From: a bacterium
Lineage (GTDB): Bacteria; T1Sed10-126
Length of the DNA: 33,642 bases
Assembly (NCBI GenBank): GCA_003554945.1
Contig: PWHN01000064.1
Coordinates: 1 to 33,642 of the forward strand
Direction of reading: 5' to 3'
The notes below the pieces were generated by a model. The model was not told where the DNA came from, made no database searches, and saw only the letters and a program-made list of their open reading frames with translations. Of the stretch, positions 25,025 to 32,227 are shown piece after piece; positions within the stretch are counted from its first letter, which is position 1, and each line of letters opens with the position of its first letter. Both the position numbers and the translations under genes were made by a program.

Positions 25025-26365
25025 ATGAAAAAGTGTAAAACTTATCGCGCCGACAATTTAAAAGAAGCCTTTTTACAGGTTAAATTAGACCTGGGTGAAG
25101 ACGCAAAAATAGCCGATACGAGGGAGGTAAAAGAGGGTTTCTTTGGTTTGTTCGGCAGCACAAAAGTGGAAGTCGACGCCTGGGTCCCCGAAAACGGTTC
25201 GACTCCAAATGGTTTTTCTAATAACAATACGGCCCCCCGCCGGACCCAAACCGCATCCACCCGAGTAAGAGGTGACAGGCACGAGTGGCTTTTGAATGAG
25301 GATAATAAACCGGAGTTTTCCGCTCGCGATCACGCTATCAGGATGATTAACAAAAAAGCCGGGGCTGAAAAGTCCGACGGCACTTATACAAAAAACATTC
25401 CCCCAAAAAGTAAACCCGATCCGCAACCAGCACAAAAATCTGATCTGGCGGAGAATAAAATGAACAGTGATATTTTAGGCTTGGTGGAGAAAACTGATTT
25501 ACTACAGGAAAAAATTGACGCTCTTACTGAGAAAATTGACACTGGTTCTGAAGAAATTGAGTCTATCCCGGATTATCCGGGGTATTTATCAGAACTTTAC
25601 ACCAATCTGGTTGAACAGGGGGTACAGGACAAATTAGCCCGGCGATTGATTGGTCGCTTGCGTAGAATACTGGAGCCTCATGAAATTGATCAGGTCGAGG
25701 TGATCAAAGAGCGAGTTCGCGAAGTAATTGAGGATGATTTTGCAATGGCAACTTCTATTCGGCCGGAAGATAGTCCACTTGTCCTCCCGTTTATTGGCCC
25801 TACTGGAGTTGGTAAAACAACCACTCTGGCTAAGCTGGCTGCTCAGAAATTACTGGAGGATAAGAAAGTTGGGTTTATTTCACTGGATATTTATAGACTT
25901 GCCGCTGTTGATCAGTTGCGCTGCTATGCTGATATACTCGACGTGCCCATGCTTGATATTGAAAATTACAACGAGTTCCCAAGTGCTGTAAACGAATTGG
26001 AACGCCAGGGAGTTGAGTTGATTTTTGTTGATACAGCCGGCCACAGCCAGTTTGATGATGACAAACTCCAGAAACTGGAAGGACTTTTTGACGATGACTT
26101 CGACAGTATAAGTCACCTTGTTTTATCTGCAACTTCGCGTCAGAAAGAGTTGGAGAGTGTGCTGGAAGGATTTGACAGGGTAGGCTATGACCGTCTGATT
26201 GTTACTAAATTAGATGAAACCCGTAATTATGGCCTGCTTTTCAATCTTGTGAAAAAGACGGACAAACCTATATCCCATCTTACTGATGGCCAGGATGTTC
26301 CTAACGATCTTTTGATTGCCGAACCTGAGATCGTAACCGATTTTTTATTGGAAGGTGAAGTCTGA
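25025..26365 (+). CDS. flhF: FlhF, SRP-type GTPase controlling flagellar position
   Basis: FlhF is the third SRP-family GTPase and sets the site of flagellar assembly. The 446-residue product has the N-terminal B-domain start (MKKCKTYRADNLKEAFLQVK), a variable linker (about 60-190), an N domain and the G domain: P-loop GPTGVGKTTT near 258, SLDIYRLAAVDQLRCYADIL near 285, DTAGHS near 335 (DTAGR in most family members) and TKLDE near 397. TGAGGTG is seven bases upstream of ATG 25025, so this start is preferred over ATG 25019. It overlaps flhG by one base (TGATG). Confidence 0.96.
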   Translation: MKKCKTYRADNLKEAFLQVKLDLGEDAKIADTREVKEGFFGLFGSTKVEVDAWVPENGSTPNGFSNNNTAPRRTQTASTRVRGDRHEWLLNEDNKPEFSARDHAIRMINKKAGAEKSDGTYTKNIPPKSKPDPQPAQKSDLAENKMNSDILGLVEKTDLLQEKIDALTEKIDTGSEEIESIPDYPGYLSELYTNLVEQGVQDKLARRLIGRLRRILEPHEIDQVEVIKERVREVIEDDFAMATSIRPEDSPLVLPFIGPTGVGKTTTLAKLAAQKLLEDKKVGFISLDIYRLAAVDQLRCYADILDVPMLDIENYNEFPSAVNELERQGVELIFVDTAGHSQFDDDKLQKLEGLFDDDFDSISHLVLSATSRQKELESVLEGFDRVGYDRLIVTKLDETRNYGLLFNLVKKTDKPISHLTDGQDVPNDLLIAEPEIVTDFLLEGEV

Positions 26366-27327
26366 TGGCTGACCAGGCTGCAGAATTACGTAAAATGATG
26401 GATCAGCGCCACTCCGGGGACGCGGCGACAGCCATCGCCGAAAAAGAAGAGTCCGGCAGTTATGGGCTTACGTCGTCTGTTGATACCGCTACTTCAAAGG
26501 ATAACCGTCTCAGCTACACGCCGGCCGAAGTAATTGCGGTAACCAGCGGCAAGGGAGGAGTTGGCAAGAGCAACGTTTCCGTTAATCTTGGCATAGCTCT
26601 GGCTGAGGAGGGTAAGAAGGTTGCAGTTGTTGATATGGATCTTGGTCTGGCCAACGTAAATGTTATTACGGACGTTACCCCTCCCCACAATCTACTTCAT
26701 GTCTTTGAAGGCAAAAAAGAAATATCTGATATAATTGTAGATGGTCCGGGGGGGATACAGGTGATTGCCGGTGCTTCAGGTGAGGAGGATCTGGCCAACC
26801 TGTCGCGCCATGAATGTAATCTTTTCCTTGAAAAATTAGAACAACTCGATAAACTTGTCGACGTTATTATCGTTGACACGGCCGCCGGGATTTCGGAGAT
26901 TGTCATGCAGTTTGTCTGTGCCTCTGACCAGAACCTGTTGGTTACTACCCCGGAACCGACAGCTATAACCGATGCCTATGCCGTTGTAAAGGCGGCTTTA
27001 CGGCGTGAATACAAGCCCGGGTTCAATCTGGTTGTTAACCGTGCTCACAGTATTAAAGAAGGACGCGAAGTAGGGGAAAAAATGAAACGTGTTAGTGGTG
27101 ATTTTTTGAATTTTCCCCTGGAAGTTCTCGGGTATGTGCTTGAGGACCGGGCGGTCTCTAACGCTGTTTGCAGTCGTGCGCCTTTTTATCTCGAATATCC
27201 GGATAGTCGTGCAACTGGCTGTATAAATCATATTGCTGGTCGTCTGCTGGGCAGTAAACAGCGACAGCAACCCCGGGGAATTAAAGGGTTCTTTTCTCGG
27301 ATTTTAAACTTTACTTCAGATATTTAA
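26365..27327 (+). CDS. flhG: FlhG, MinD-like ATPase controlling flagellar number
   Basis: A 320-residue MinD/ParA-type ATPase (also called YlxH or FleN). The N-terminus carries DQAAELR at residues 3-9, the motif by which FlhG activates the FlhF GTPase. The deviant Walker A KGGVGKS follows near 66-72, then VAVVDMDLGLANVN and IIVDTAAGIS. The 50-residue linker between activator peptide and ATPase domain is longer than usual. Start overlaps the flhF stop. A perfect C/G hairpin begins 16 bp after its stop. Confidence 0.96.
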   Translation: MADQAAELRKMMDQRHSGDAATAIAEKEESGSYGLTSSVDTATSKDNRLSYTPAEVIAVTSGKGGVGKSNVSVNLGIALAEEGKKVAVVDMDLGLANVNVITDVTPPHNLLHVFEGKKEISDIIVDGPGGIQVIAGASGEEDLANLSRHECNLFLEKLEQLDKLVDVIIVDTAAGISEIVMQFVCASDQNLLVTTPEPTAITDAYAVVKAALRREYKPGFNLVVNRAHSIKEGREVGEKMKRVSGDFLNFPLEVLGYVLEDRAVSNAVCSRAPFYLEYPDSRATGCINHIAGRLLGSKQRQQPRGIKGFFSRILNFTSDI

Positions 27328-27328
27328 A

Positions 27329-27380
27329 CCGTCTCCGAAAAGCTTTCCCCCCTTGACGGGGGGAAATACAAAGGGGGTGA
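27329..27380. repeat. Palindromic element after flhG, related to the one at 29768
   Basis: The left end CCGTCTCCGAAAAGCTTTCC at 27329-27348 matches the complement of the right end of the element at 29768-29837 over about 22 bases with two differences. It contains a perfect hairpin TTTCCCCCC-TTGAC-GGGGGGAAA at 27344-27366 followed by a CAAAGGGGG tract. It abuts the flhG stop codon. The second end typical of this family is not seen, so it may be a decayed or partial copy. The hairpin lacks a T tract but could still affect read-through. Confidence 0.6.
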
Positions 27381-27413
27381 AAAAATGGATTGCGGATCGG
27401 GGCCCGCAATGAC
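27381..27413. repeat. Palindromic repeat, ATTGCGG/CCGCAAT type, copy 2
   Basis: AAAAATGGATTGCGG at 27381-27395 and CCGCAATGAC at 27404-27413 match, in opposite orientation, both arms of the unit at 7269-7301; only the 8-base loop differs. It is directly next to the C/G hairpin element, the same pairing of repeat types as in the 7105-7463 gap. Confidence 0.7.
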
Positions 27414-27477
27414 GAGCGTTAGGTCAAGCCCTGGGACGTCATACGTTCCCGCAGTGACGCTGGGGACGCCAAACACT

Positions 27478-27510
27478 TGCATCCGGACAATACGTGACAG
27501 TATTACTGTC
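27478..27510 (+). promoter_or_regulatory. Perfect 15-bp palindrome over a weak promoter, operator candidate
   Basis: GACAGTA-T-TACTGTC at 27496-27510 is a perfect palindrome. A weak vegetative-type promoter overlaps it: TTGCAT at 27478-27483, 17 bases, TATTAC at 27501-27506. The site is 36 bp before the start of the gene at 27547. The palindrome placed over a -10 is typical of repressor sites. No known regulator motif was recognised. Confidence 0.35.
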
Positions 27511-27546
27511 GTGAATTGCCCGGGCGTTAATGGGAGTTGTTAGAAA

Positions 27547-27963
27547 TTGTCGTCAAAAATGAAAAATAAAGTCATATCATGGATTGACGCTCCGAAACTG
27601 CCGACGGCGCAAGAAGTTAAAAATCTGCGTCAGCAGGTTATGACGGGCGCCGAACAGCCAGATTTTGCACGGGCACTTGTGCAAACTGAAAAGGCTTTGA
27701 AAAATGATGCACCCGATCCACTCAAACCACTGCGACTTTATTTAAGACGTGGCGAGCAGAAGCAGAACCGGGTTATAGAGTTAAAAATGGGTGACTTCGA
27801 ACCCTTCCCGGAGCAGCGTTTAAGCGTTCTGAAAAAAACATTTGAGAATATTGAGGGGCAATTGATAGAAATTGATAACTGTCGAGTAAAAGTGGAGGTT
27901 CAAACGTCACTGGCCGAAGCTCGCTTGAAATCTCTCTATAACTGGCACTGTCTTGAAAAATAA
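27547..27963 (+). CDS. Unknown protein downstream of flhG (138 residues)
   Basis: I do not recognise this gene. The product is a soluble 138-residue protein, less acidic than its neighbours, with no membrane segment and no signal peptide. It has a helical first half (APKLPTAQEVKNLRQQVMTG) and a second half that could be mixed alpha/beta (QLIEIDNCRVKVEVQTSLAE). A PilZ-type flagellar brake often occupies this place, but the PilZ motifs (RxxxR, DxSxxG) are absent. Start TTG 27547 has GGGAG ten bases upstream; ATG 27559 has none. The next gene starts in the overlap TAATG, so the two form a pair. Confidence 0.7.
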   Translation: MSSKMKNKVISWIDAPKLPTAQEVKNLRQQVMTGAEQPDFARALVQTEKALKNDAPDPLKPLRLYLRRGEQKQNRVIELKMGDFEPFPEQRLSVLKKTFENIEGQLIEIDNCRVKVEVQTSLAEARLKSLYNWHCLEK

Positions 27964-28376
27964 TGGATTTTAAAATTATTCTCGTTGGTATACTGACCGC
28001 AGTGTTCATACTGGTCTATAACGCTCGCTGGCTGCTTCGGCATCCTCTGCCTTATCTCTGGCGTGCTTTACTGGTTGGAGCTGGAGTGTCGGTGGCAATT
28101 ACCTTTGCTCAAAAATCGATTCAGATTTTTCTGGAATCTGAACCGGCTCCCACTAAAACAAATGAAAACGCGACGGCTAAAAAAGCCCTCACTCAAGAAA
28201 AAATAATTGATGGTAAACTGCCAGAAAGCGAGGAAGAAGAGCTCTCTGATAGCGAGAAAACCGGGGATGACCCCGATCAGGCCCCGATGGCCTCCATTGA
28301 TGAAGGGGAAGATATTGATGAAGAAGGGGCCGAGCAGCTCGCAGACGTAATTAAGGGAACTATTGCGGAGGAATAA
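27963..28376 (+). CDS. Unknown membrane protein with acidic tail (137 residues)
   Basis: Not recognised. Two membrane segments are clear (about 3-20 and 33-54) with a short basic, aromatic loop between them (YNARWLLRHPLPYLWRA). A long cytoplasmic or external acidic tail follows (about 60-137) and ends in a small amphipathic helix (AEQLADVIKGTIAEE). The ATG overlaps the stop of the upstream unknown gene by one base, and the sigma-28 gene follows after a promoter. A role at the motor or export gate is only inferred from position. Confidence 0.75.
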   Translation: MDFKIILVGILTAVFILVYNARWLLRHPLPYLWRALLVGAGVSVAITFAQKSIQIFLESEPAPTKTNENATAKKALTQEKIIDGKLPESEEEELSDSEKTGDDPDQAPMASIDEGEDIDEEGAEQLADVIKGTIAEE

Positions 28377-28399
28377 TTTTTTAACAGGCATGGTAATTT

Positions 28400-28428
28400 G
28401 TGACAGAGTAGATACATTTGTATATAAT
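28400..28428 (+). promoter_or_regulatory. Vegetative-type promoter for the sigma-28 gene
   Basis: GTGACA at 28400-28405, a 17-base spacer, then TATAAT at 28423-28428. Five of six -35 bases and all -10 bases match the housekeeping sigma consensus. It ends 58 bp before the GTG start. The -10 is covered by an inverted repeat, TTGTAT-ATA-ATACAA at 28418-28432, which could be an operator. Confidence 0.65.
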
Positions 28429-28486
28429 ACAAGTGGGTAAATTCCTGTGGGAGTTTCTGTAACTTTATGTAAGCGGAGGTAAAATC

Positions 28487-29275
28487 GTGGTTGAAAAGCT
28501 TGAAAATGAGCAGGAATACTGGCGTCGTTATAAAGAAGAGGGTGACATGCAGGCTCGCGACGATTTAATCGTCCAGTATTCACCCCTGGTTAAACATGTT
28601 GTGGGGAAGGTTTGCAAAAAGATGCCTCCAAACGTTGAATTCGATGATTTGATCGGTTACGGGACACTTGGACTGATTGATGCAATAGAAAAATTTGATT
28701 ATGAACGCGGGATTAAGTTCAAGACCTATGCTATCCCAAGAGTGCGAGGAGCTGTACTTGATGAACTTCGCGCTCGCGATTGGATACCCCGTTCAATACG
28801 TCGGAAAGCGCGTCGCGTCCAGAATGCGATACGTGAGCTGGAAAATCGGCACGCGCGAGCCGTTGATAAAGATGAAATAGCAGAACATATGGGGATGACA
28901 ACGGAGGAACTGGACGAGCTTCTGGTTGAAATTAGTGGCACCAGCCTTCTCTCGCTTGACGAAATGTGGAATGTAGATGACGACGAGGACGAGGTCGCTC
29001 TTCAGGAAGTCATTGAAGGTGATCAAAAATATGAGCCCGGGAATGTAGTTGATAAAGAAGAGCTCAAACAGCTTCTTGCCGATGAAATCAGGGAGTTACC
29101 TGAAACTGAACAGACTGTTGTGACCCTTTATTACTATGAGGATTTAACTCTGCGCGAAATAGGTGAAGTACTTGATGTGACTGAATCTCGTGTTTCTCAA
29201 ATTCACAGCAAGGCAATGACGACGATGCGTAGCCGTCTTGCACATTACGAAGAGGCTTGTTCGGAAACCTTGTGA
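28487..29275 (+). CDS. fliA: RNA polymerase sigma-28 factor (FliA/SigD/WhiG family)
   Basis: The 262-residue protein is a flagellar-type sigma factor. Region 2 (DLIVQYSPLVKHVVGKVCKK, FDDLIGYGTLGLIDAIEKF, FKTYAIPRVRGAVLDELRA, DWIPRSIRRKAR) is the sigma-28 signature; region 3 follows and region 4 (LPETEQTVVTLYYYEDLTLR, EIGEVLDVTESRVSQIHSKA) recognises the -35. An acidic insert lies between regions 3 and 4 (about 160-195). It should read the three GCCGATAA-like promoters in this window. GTG start with GGAGGT upstream and its own vegetative promoter. An anti-sigma gene (flgM) is not in the window. Confidence 0.95.
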   Translation: MVEKLENEQEYWRRYKEEGDMQARDDLIVQYSPLVKHVVGKVCKKMPPNVEFDDLIGYGTLGLIDAIEKFDYERGIKFKTYAIPRVRGAVLDELRARDWIPRSIRRKARRVQNAIRELENRHARAVDKDEIAEHMGMTTEELDELLVEISGTSLLSLDEMWNVDDDEDEVALQEVIEGDQKYEPGNVVDKEELKQLLADEIRELPETEQTVVTLYYYEDLTLREIGEVLDVTESRVSQIHSKAMTTMRSRLAHYEEACSETL

Positions 29276-29298
29276 ACTTTTGGGAAGGATAGGTAACA

Positions 29299-29622
29299 GT
29301 GCCGTTTTCCCCGATCGACCTGCAGGTCACTTTTCAGCAGGCGGGCAGAGTGGCGGATGAGTCTGCGGCAGCCAATGAAAAAAAAGAGCGCGCTCAGGAA
29401 GATCAGGCTCGAAAAGAGATTGAAGAAAAAAAGCTGGAGGAAAATATATCGGACGAAGCCGCCGAGGGGGACGAGATAGACGATGAAACTACTGGCCACG
29501 CTGGTGGGTATCATAGCTCCGGCGGCGGGGCCGAAGAGGAAGAAGATGCTGAAGATGAGGGGCAAACAACTTCAGCCCCGGAAGATCCTGAAAGAGGCAG
29601 TTTCCTCGACGTAAGAACTTAG
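29299..29622 (+). CDS. Small conserved-type flagellar-locus protein (107 residues)
   Basis: A soluble, strongly charged 107-residue protein opening MPFSPIDLQVTFQQAGRVAD, then a helix rich in E/K/Q and a low-complexity acidic tail. Clostridial flagellar loci often carry a small protein next to sigD with a similar PxDLQ...R/Q-rich helical opening; I infer this is the same kind, with no known function. Start GTG 29299 has AGGATAGG upstream. It lies 23 bp after the sigma gene, so it is probably co-transcribed. Confidence 0.65.
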   Translation: MPFSPIDLQVTFQQAGRVADESAAANEKKERAQEDQARKEIEEKKLEENISDEAAEGDEIDDETTGHAGGYHSSGGGAEEEEDAEDEGQTTSAPEDPERGSFLDVRT

Positions 29623-29767
29623 TAGTTCCGAATAAACTCCTGTTTCTTTGCTTTCGTTTACCTATTTTCTTCCCCGTTGTAAAATTATCTCCGCCGTGAG
29701 TAATTTTTTCTGGAACGGAAGAGTAATTTTGACGAAAGCATCATTTTCCTTGGGCATATATTTAGAG

Positions 29768-29837
29768 CCACTCCGAGAAGTCCCCTTCCCCTTGGGGGGA
29801 GAGGAATAAGGTGAGGGGGAAAGCTTTTCAGAGATGG
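29768..29837. mobile_element. 70-bp palindromic MITE-like element before the swrB-like gene
   Basis: Ends are CCACTCCGAGAAG (left) and CTTTTCAGAGATGG (right), complementary with a few mismatches. The core CCTTCCCCTTGGGGGGAGAGG and GGTGAGGGGG are close to those of the GTAAC-ended MITEs. Flanks TATTTAGA and TATTTATA differ by one base and lie a few bases outside the ends, so a target duplication is possible but not clear. The right half matches the element at 27329. Confidence 0.55.
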
Positions 29838-29878
29838 TTTATTTATATACAGCTTCTTCCTCAGGTAGGTGAAGGTCT

Positions 29879-30337
29879 GTGCTGGCTTTTTTCTCTATAA
29901 TTCTCTCTCTGCTTGCAATTGTTATTGTTCTGCTGTTTTTTCGGCGAGTGCGCAAGGAAAGAGAGATGAGTGTAGATAATCTCTCCAATCGGGTCAGTGG
30001 CCTTTTATCTGAGTTTAACGCGGTTTCTTCAAACAACATTGAGATGCTGGAGGAGAAGACCGAGGAGTTACGTCGTGTGATCGAGCTTGCTGATCTGAAA
30101 ATTGATAAGTTGAATAAATTGATTGATAGAGTTCAGGGGACAAGAAAAAAATTAAAACATGAAACAGAGCAGGCTGAAAAACAGAGTTATAACTCTGCAC
30201 GCCGTTCCTGTCGGGAAAAAGTTCTTGAAATGTCGGAGATGGGATATACCGTGGATGAAATTGCTGAGGAACTTGGATTAAAACAGGGCGAGGTTGATGT
30301 CATTATCAGATTTAATCGCTCCCGGACGAGTAACTGA
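29879..30337 (+). CDS. SwrB-like membrane-anchored coiled-coil protein with HTH tail
   Basis: The 152-residue protein has an N-terminal membrane anchor (3-21), a charged coiled coil (about 32-103) and a C-terminal helix-turn-helix-like unit (EKVLEMSEMGYTVDEIAEELG, about 113-134, then LKQGEVDVII). This is the build of Bacillus subtilis SwrB, encoded directly after sigD, which promotes FliF-FliG and export gate assembly; the position after the sigma-28 gene agrees. Homology is inferred from architecture and place rather than strong identity. GTG start with AGGTAGGT upstream; stop overlaps the next ATG (TGATG). Confidence 0.75.
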   Translation: MLAFFSIILSLLAIVIVLLFFRRVRKEREMSVDNLSNRVSGLLSEFNAVSSNNIEMLEEKTEELRRVIELADLKIDKLNKLIDRVQGTRKKLKHETEQAEKQSYNSARRSCREKVLEMSEMGYTVDEIAEELGLKQGEVDVIIRFNRSRTSN

Positions 30338-30699
30338 TGAAAATACCACTGGGAATCCAGGTTGACGATCACACGCAGGCGAATTTTTTAAAGGAAATTC
30401 TGACTTCCAGTTGGCCAGGCAGCATTATGAGTTTTAATTCTTTTGGAAGCTTACGTGAGGTTTCAAAAAAACAGCGGTTTGGACTGGTTTACCTTGAACT
30501 TAAACCGGATGATGAGTTGAAGAAATGGATTTCTGCCCAGGATGATCCTGTGGTTGGAATTTTAAGTCCCCGCTGGACTGAAAGAGACCTTGTCTCCTAT
30601 CTGGATTGTGGGCTAAAAGATTACGTTTTGAAACCGTTTCAACCGCAAAAATTGATTGAGCAGACTAAAACCTATGCTGAATTGACCTTTGATTTCTAA
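30337..30699 (+). CDS. Stand-alone receiver-like protein with Glu at the phospho-site
   Basis: A 120-residue protein with the pattern of a response-regulator receiver: acidic pair Asp10-Asp11 after strand 1 (GIQVDDHTQANFLKEIL), strand 3 ending LVYLELKP with Glu54 where the phosphoacceptor Asp is expected, Ser77 at the conserved Thr/Ser (VVGILSPRW), and Lys99-Pro100-Phe101 in GLKDYVLKPFQPQKL. All elements but the phosphoacceptor are present; Asp-to-Glu changes mimic the active state in some receivers. No output domain. It is translationally coupled to the swrB-like gene and precedes yicC. No CheY or CheA gene is in the window. Confidence 0.7.
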   Translation: MKIPLGIQVDDHTQANFLKEILTSSWPGSIMSFNSFGSLREVSKKQRFGLVYLELKPDDELKKWISAQDDPVVGILSPRWTERDLVSYLDCGLKDYVLKPFQPQKLIEQTKTYAELTFDF

Positions 30700-30713
30700 A
30701 GAGTGATTATCAA

Positions 30714-31589
30714 ATGCAGAGTATGACTGGTTACGGTGAAGCGATTGCTGAGGAAGGGGAGGCTTTTGTTCGCGTTGAAATTACCTCTGTAAATCGGAGA
30801 CATAAAAAAGTTAAATGTAACCTTGAACAGGCAAGGTTCAAGAAAAAAATTATCGAGCGGATTGCCGGCGATATTCACCGGGGCACAATTTATGTTAAGG
30901 TAGAAAGTAATGTACTGGGTCGAGAACGTCACCAGCCAAACTTAAATCGTGAGGCGGTTACCAGATATTTGGAAATTATTTCTGAGTTGTCTGCGGAGCA
31001 GGAGCTGGTAGCTGCTGAGGTTAGCGCTACAGAGCTACTTGCACTGCCGGGAGTTGTAGAGGTAAAAACTGTTTCTGAAAATGATGACCGGGCTGAAGTT
31101 TTGCTGGAATCAGCGCTCGACGAAGCAATTGAAAATTTTATTACCTCGCGGCGTGAAGAAGGGCGGACTATTGCCGGTGATCTGCTCGATTGGATCGGAA
31201 ATATTCGTGATTATACCGATAAAATTGAAGAGCGGGTTCCGGAAGCTCTTGCCCGTTACCGGGAAGATATACTACAATCTGTGGAATCAATTCTGGGATT
31301 AGTCGGAGAAGAAAAAGAAAATCGTCTGAAAAAAGAGCTTGAAAATTATGCTGAGAAATGTGATATTAGCGAGGAGTTATCCCGGCTTCGCAGTCACCTT
31401 AATCAATTTAAGGAAAACCTTAATAATTCCGATCCCGTGGGCCGAAACCTTGAGTTTTTGCTTCAGGAAATTCAGCGTGAGGTTAATACAATTGGTGCTA
31501 AAGGAAATGACGCGCAGATCAGTCAACTTGCTGTTGATATTAAAACCGAACTTGAAAAATGTCGTGAACAGGTGAAGAATTTGGAATGA
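30714..31589 (+). CDS. yicC: YicC family endoribonuclease
   Basis: The 291-residue protein begins MQSMTGYGEA, the family hallmark, followed by VEITSVNRRHKKVKCNL and the C-terminal DUF1732-type block (ENLNNSDPVGRNLEFLLQEI, REVNTIGAKGNDAQISQLAV). YicC proteins are ring-forming RNases. The gene commonly precedes gmk in Firmicutes (yloC in Bacillus subtilis). Its stop overlaps the gmk ATG (ATGA). In Bacillus a remA gene stands between yicC and gmk; it is missing here. Confidence 0.95.
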   Translation: MQSMTGYGEAIAEEGEAFVRVEITSVNRRHKKVKCNLEQARFKKKIIERIAGDIHRGTIYVKVESNVLGRERHQPNLNREAVTRYLEIISELSAEQELVAAEVSATELLALPGVVEVKTVSENDDRAEVLLESALDEAIENFITSRREEGRTIAGDLLDWIGNIRDYTDKIEERVPEALARYREDILQSVESILGLVGEEKENRLKKELENYAEKCDISEELSRLRSHLNQFKENLNNSDPVGRNLEFLLQEIQREVNTIGAKGNDAQISQLAVDIKTELEKCREQVKNLE

Positions 31590-32227
31590 ACACAAAAAAT
31601 GGATTTTCTGCTGAGGATATATTTTCACAACCCCAACCGCCGCTGCTGCTGGTTATTTCTGCTCCCTCCGGGGCCGGTAAATCGACCATCTGTCGGCAGC
31701 TTCTAAAAAATAATCCCGACCTTGTTTTCTCTGTTTCTACCACCACTCGCCCGCCACGAGCGCATGAAGAGGAGGGGGTAGACTATCATTTTGTTGATGA
31801 GGGTAAATTTGAAGCGATGATTGAATCAGATGAGTTTCTCGAGTGGGCACGGGTCCACGACGAGTATTACGGCACCTCGCGATCGGCTGTGCTGAATGAA
31901 CTGGAACGGGATAATGATGTCATGCTTGATATTGATGTGCAGGGGGGGGACCAAATTCGTAAGCTGTATCCCGCCGCTGTAATGATCTTTATTGTCCCGC
32001 CTAATATGGAGGAACTGGAGAGACGTTTGCGAGCCCGCGCTACAGAATCTGAAGAAGAAATTGAGCGCCGTCTTACCAATGCTCGTGATGAATTGCAGGC
32101 CATTCACAATTATGATTATGTCGTCGTCAATGATACAGTCGATGATGCTGTTGCCGAAATAGAATCCATTCGGTGCGCTGAAAAGTTGCGTTTGCATCGA
32201 ATCAAAAAAGGTCTGCCAGAGTTATAA
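31586..32227 (+). CDS. gmk: Guanylate kinase
   Basis: Phosphorylates GMP to GDP with ATP. The 213-residue protein has the P-loop SAPSGAGKST at about 25-34, the GMP-binding block (SVSTTTRPPRAHEEEGVDYH, FLEWARVHDEYYGTS), ILDIDVQG-type Walker B (MLDIDVQGG) and the lid (RRLRARATESEEEIERRL). An N-terminal extension of about 18 residues precedes the normal start region. The stop overlaps the coaBC ATG by one base (TAATG); the rpoZ gene that often sits in between is absent. Confidence 0.96.
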   Translation: MNTKNGFSAEDIFSQPQPPLLLVISAPSGAGKSTICRQLLKNNPDLVFSVSTTTRPPRAHEEEGVDYHFVDEGKFEAMIESDEFLEWARVHDEYYGTSRSAVLNELERDNDVMLDIDVQGGDQIRKLYPAAVMIFIVPPNMEELERRLRARATESEEEIERRLTNARDELQAIHNYDYVVVNDTVDDAVAEIESIRCAEKLRLHRIKKGLPEL

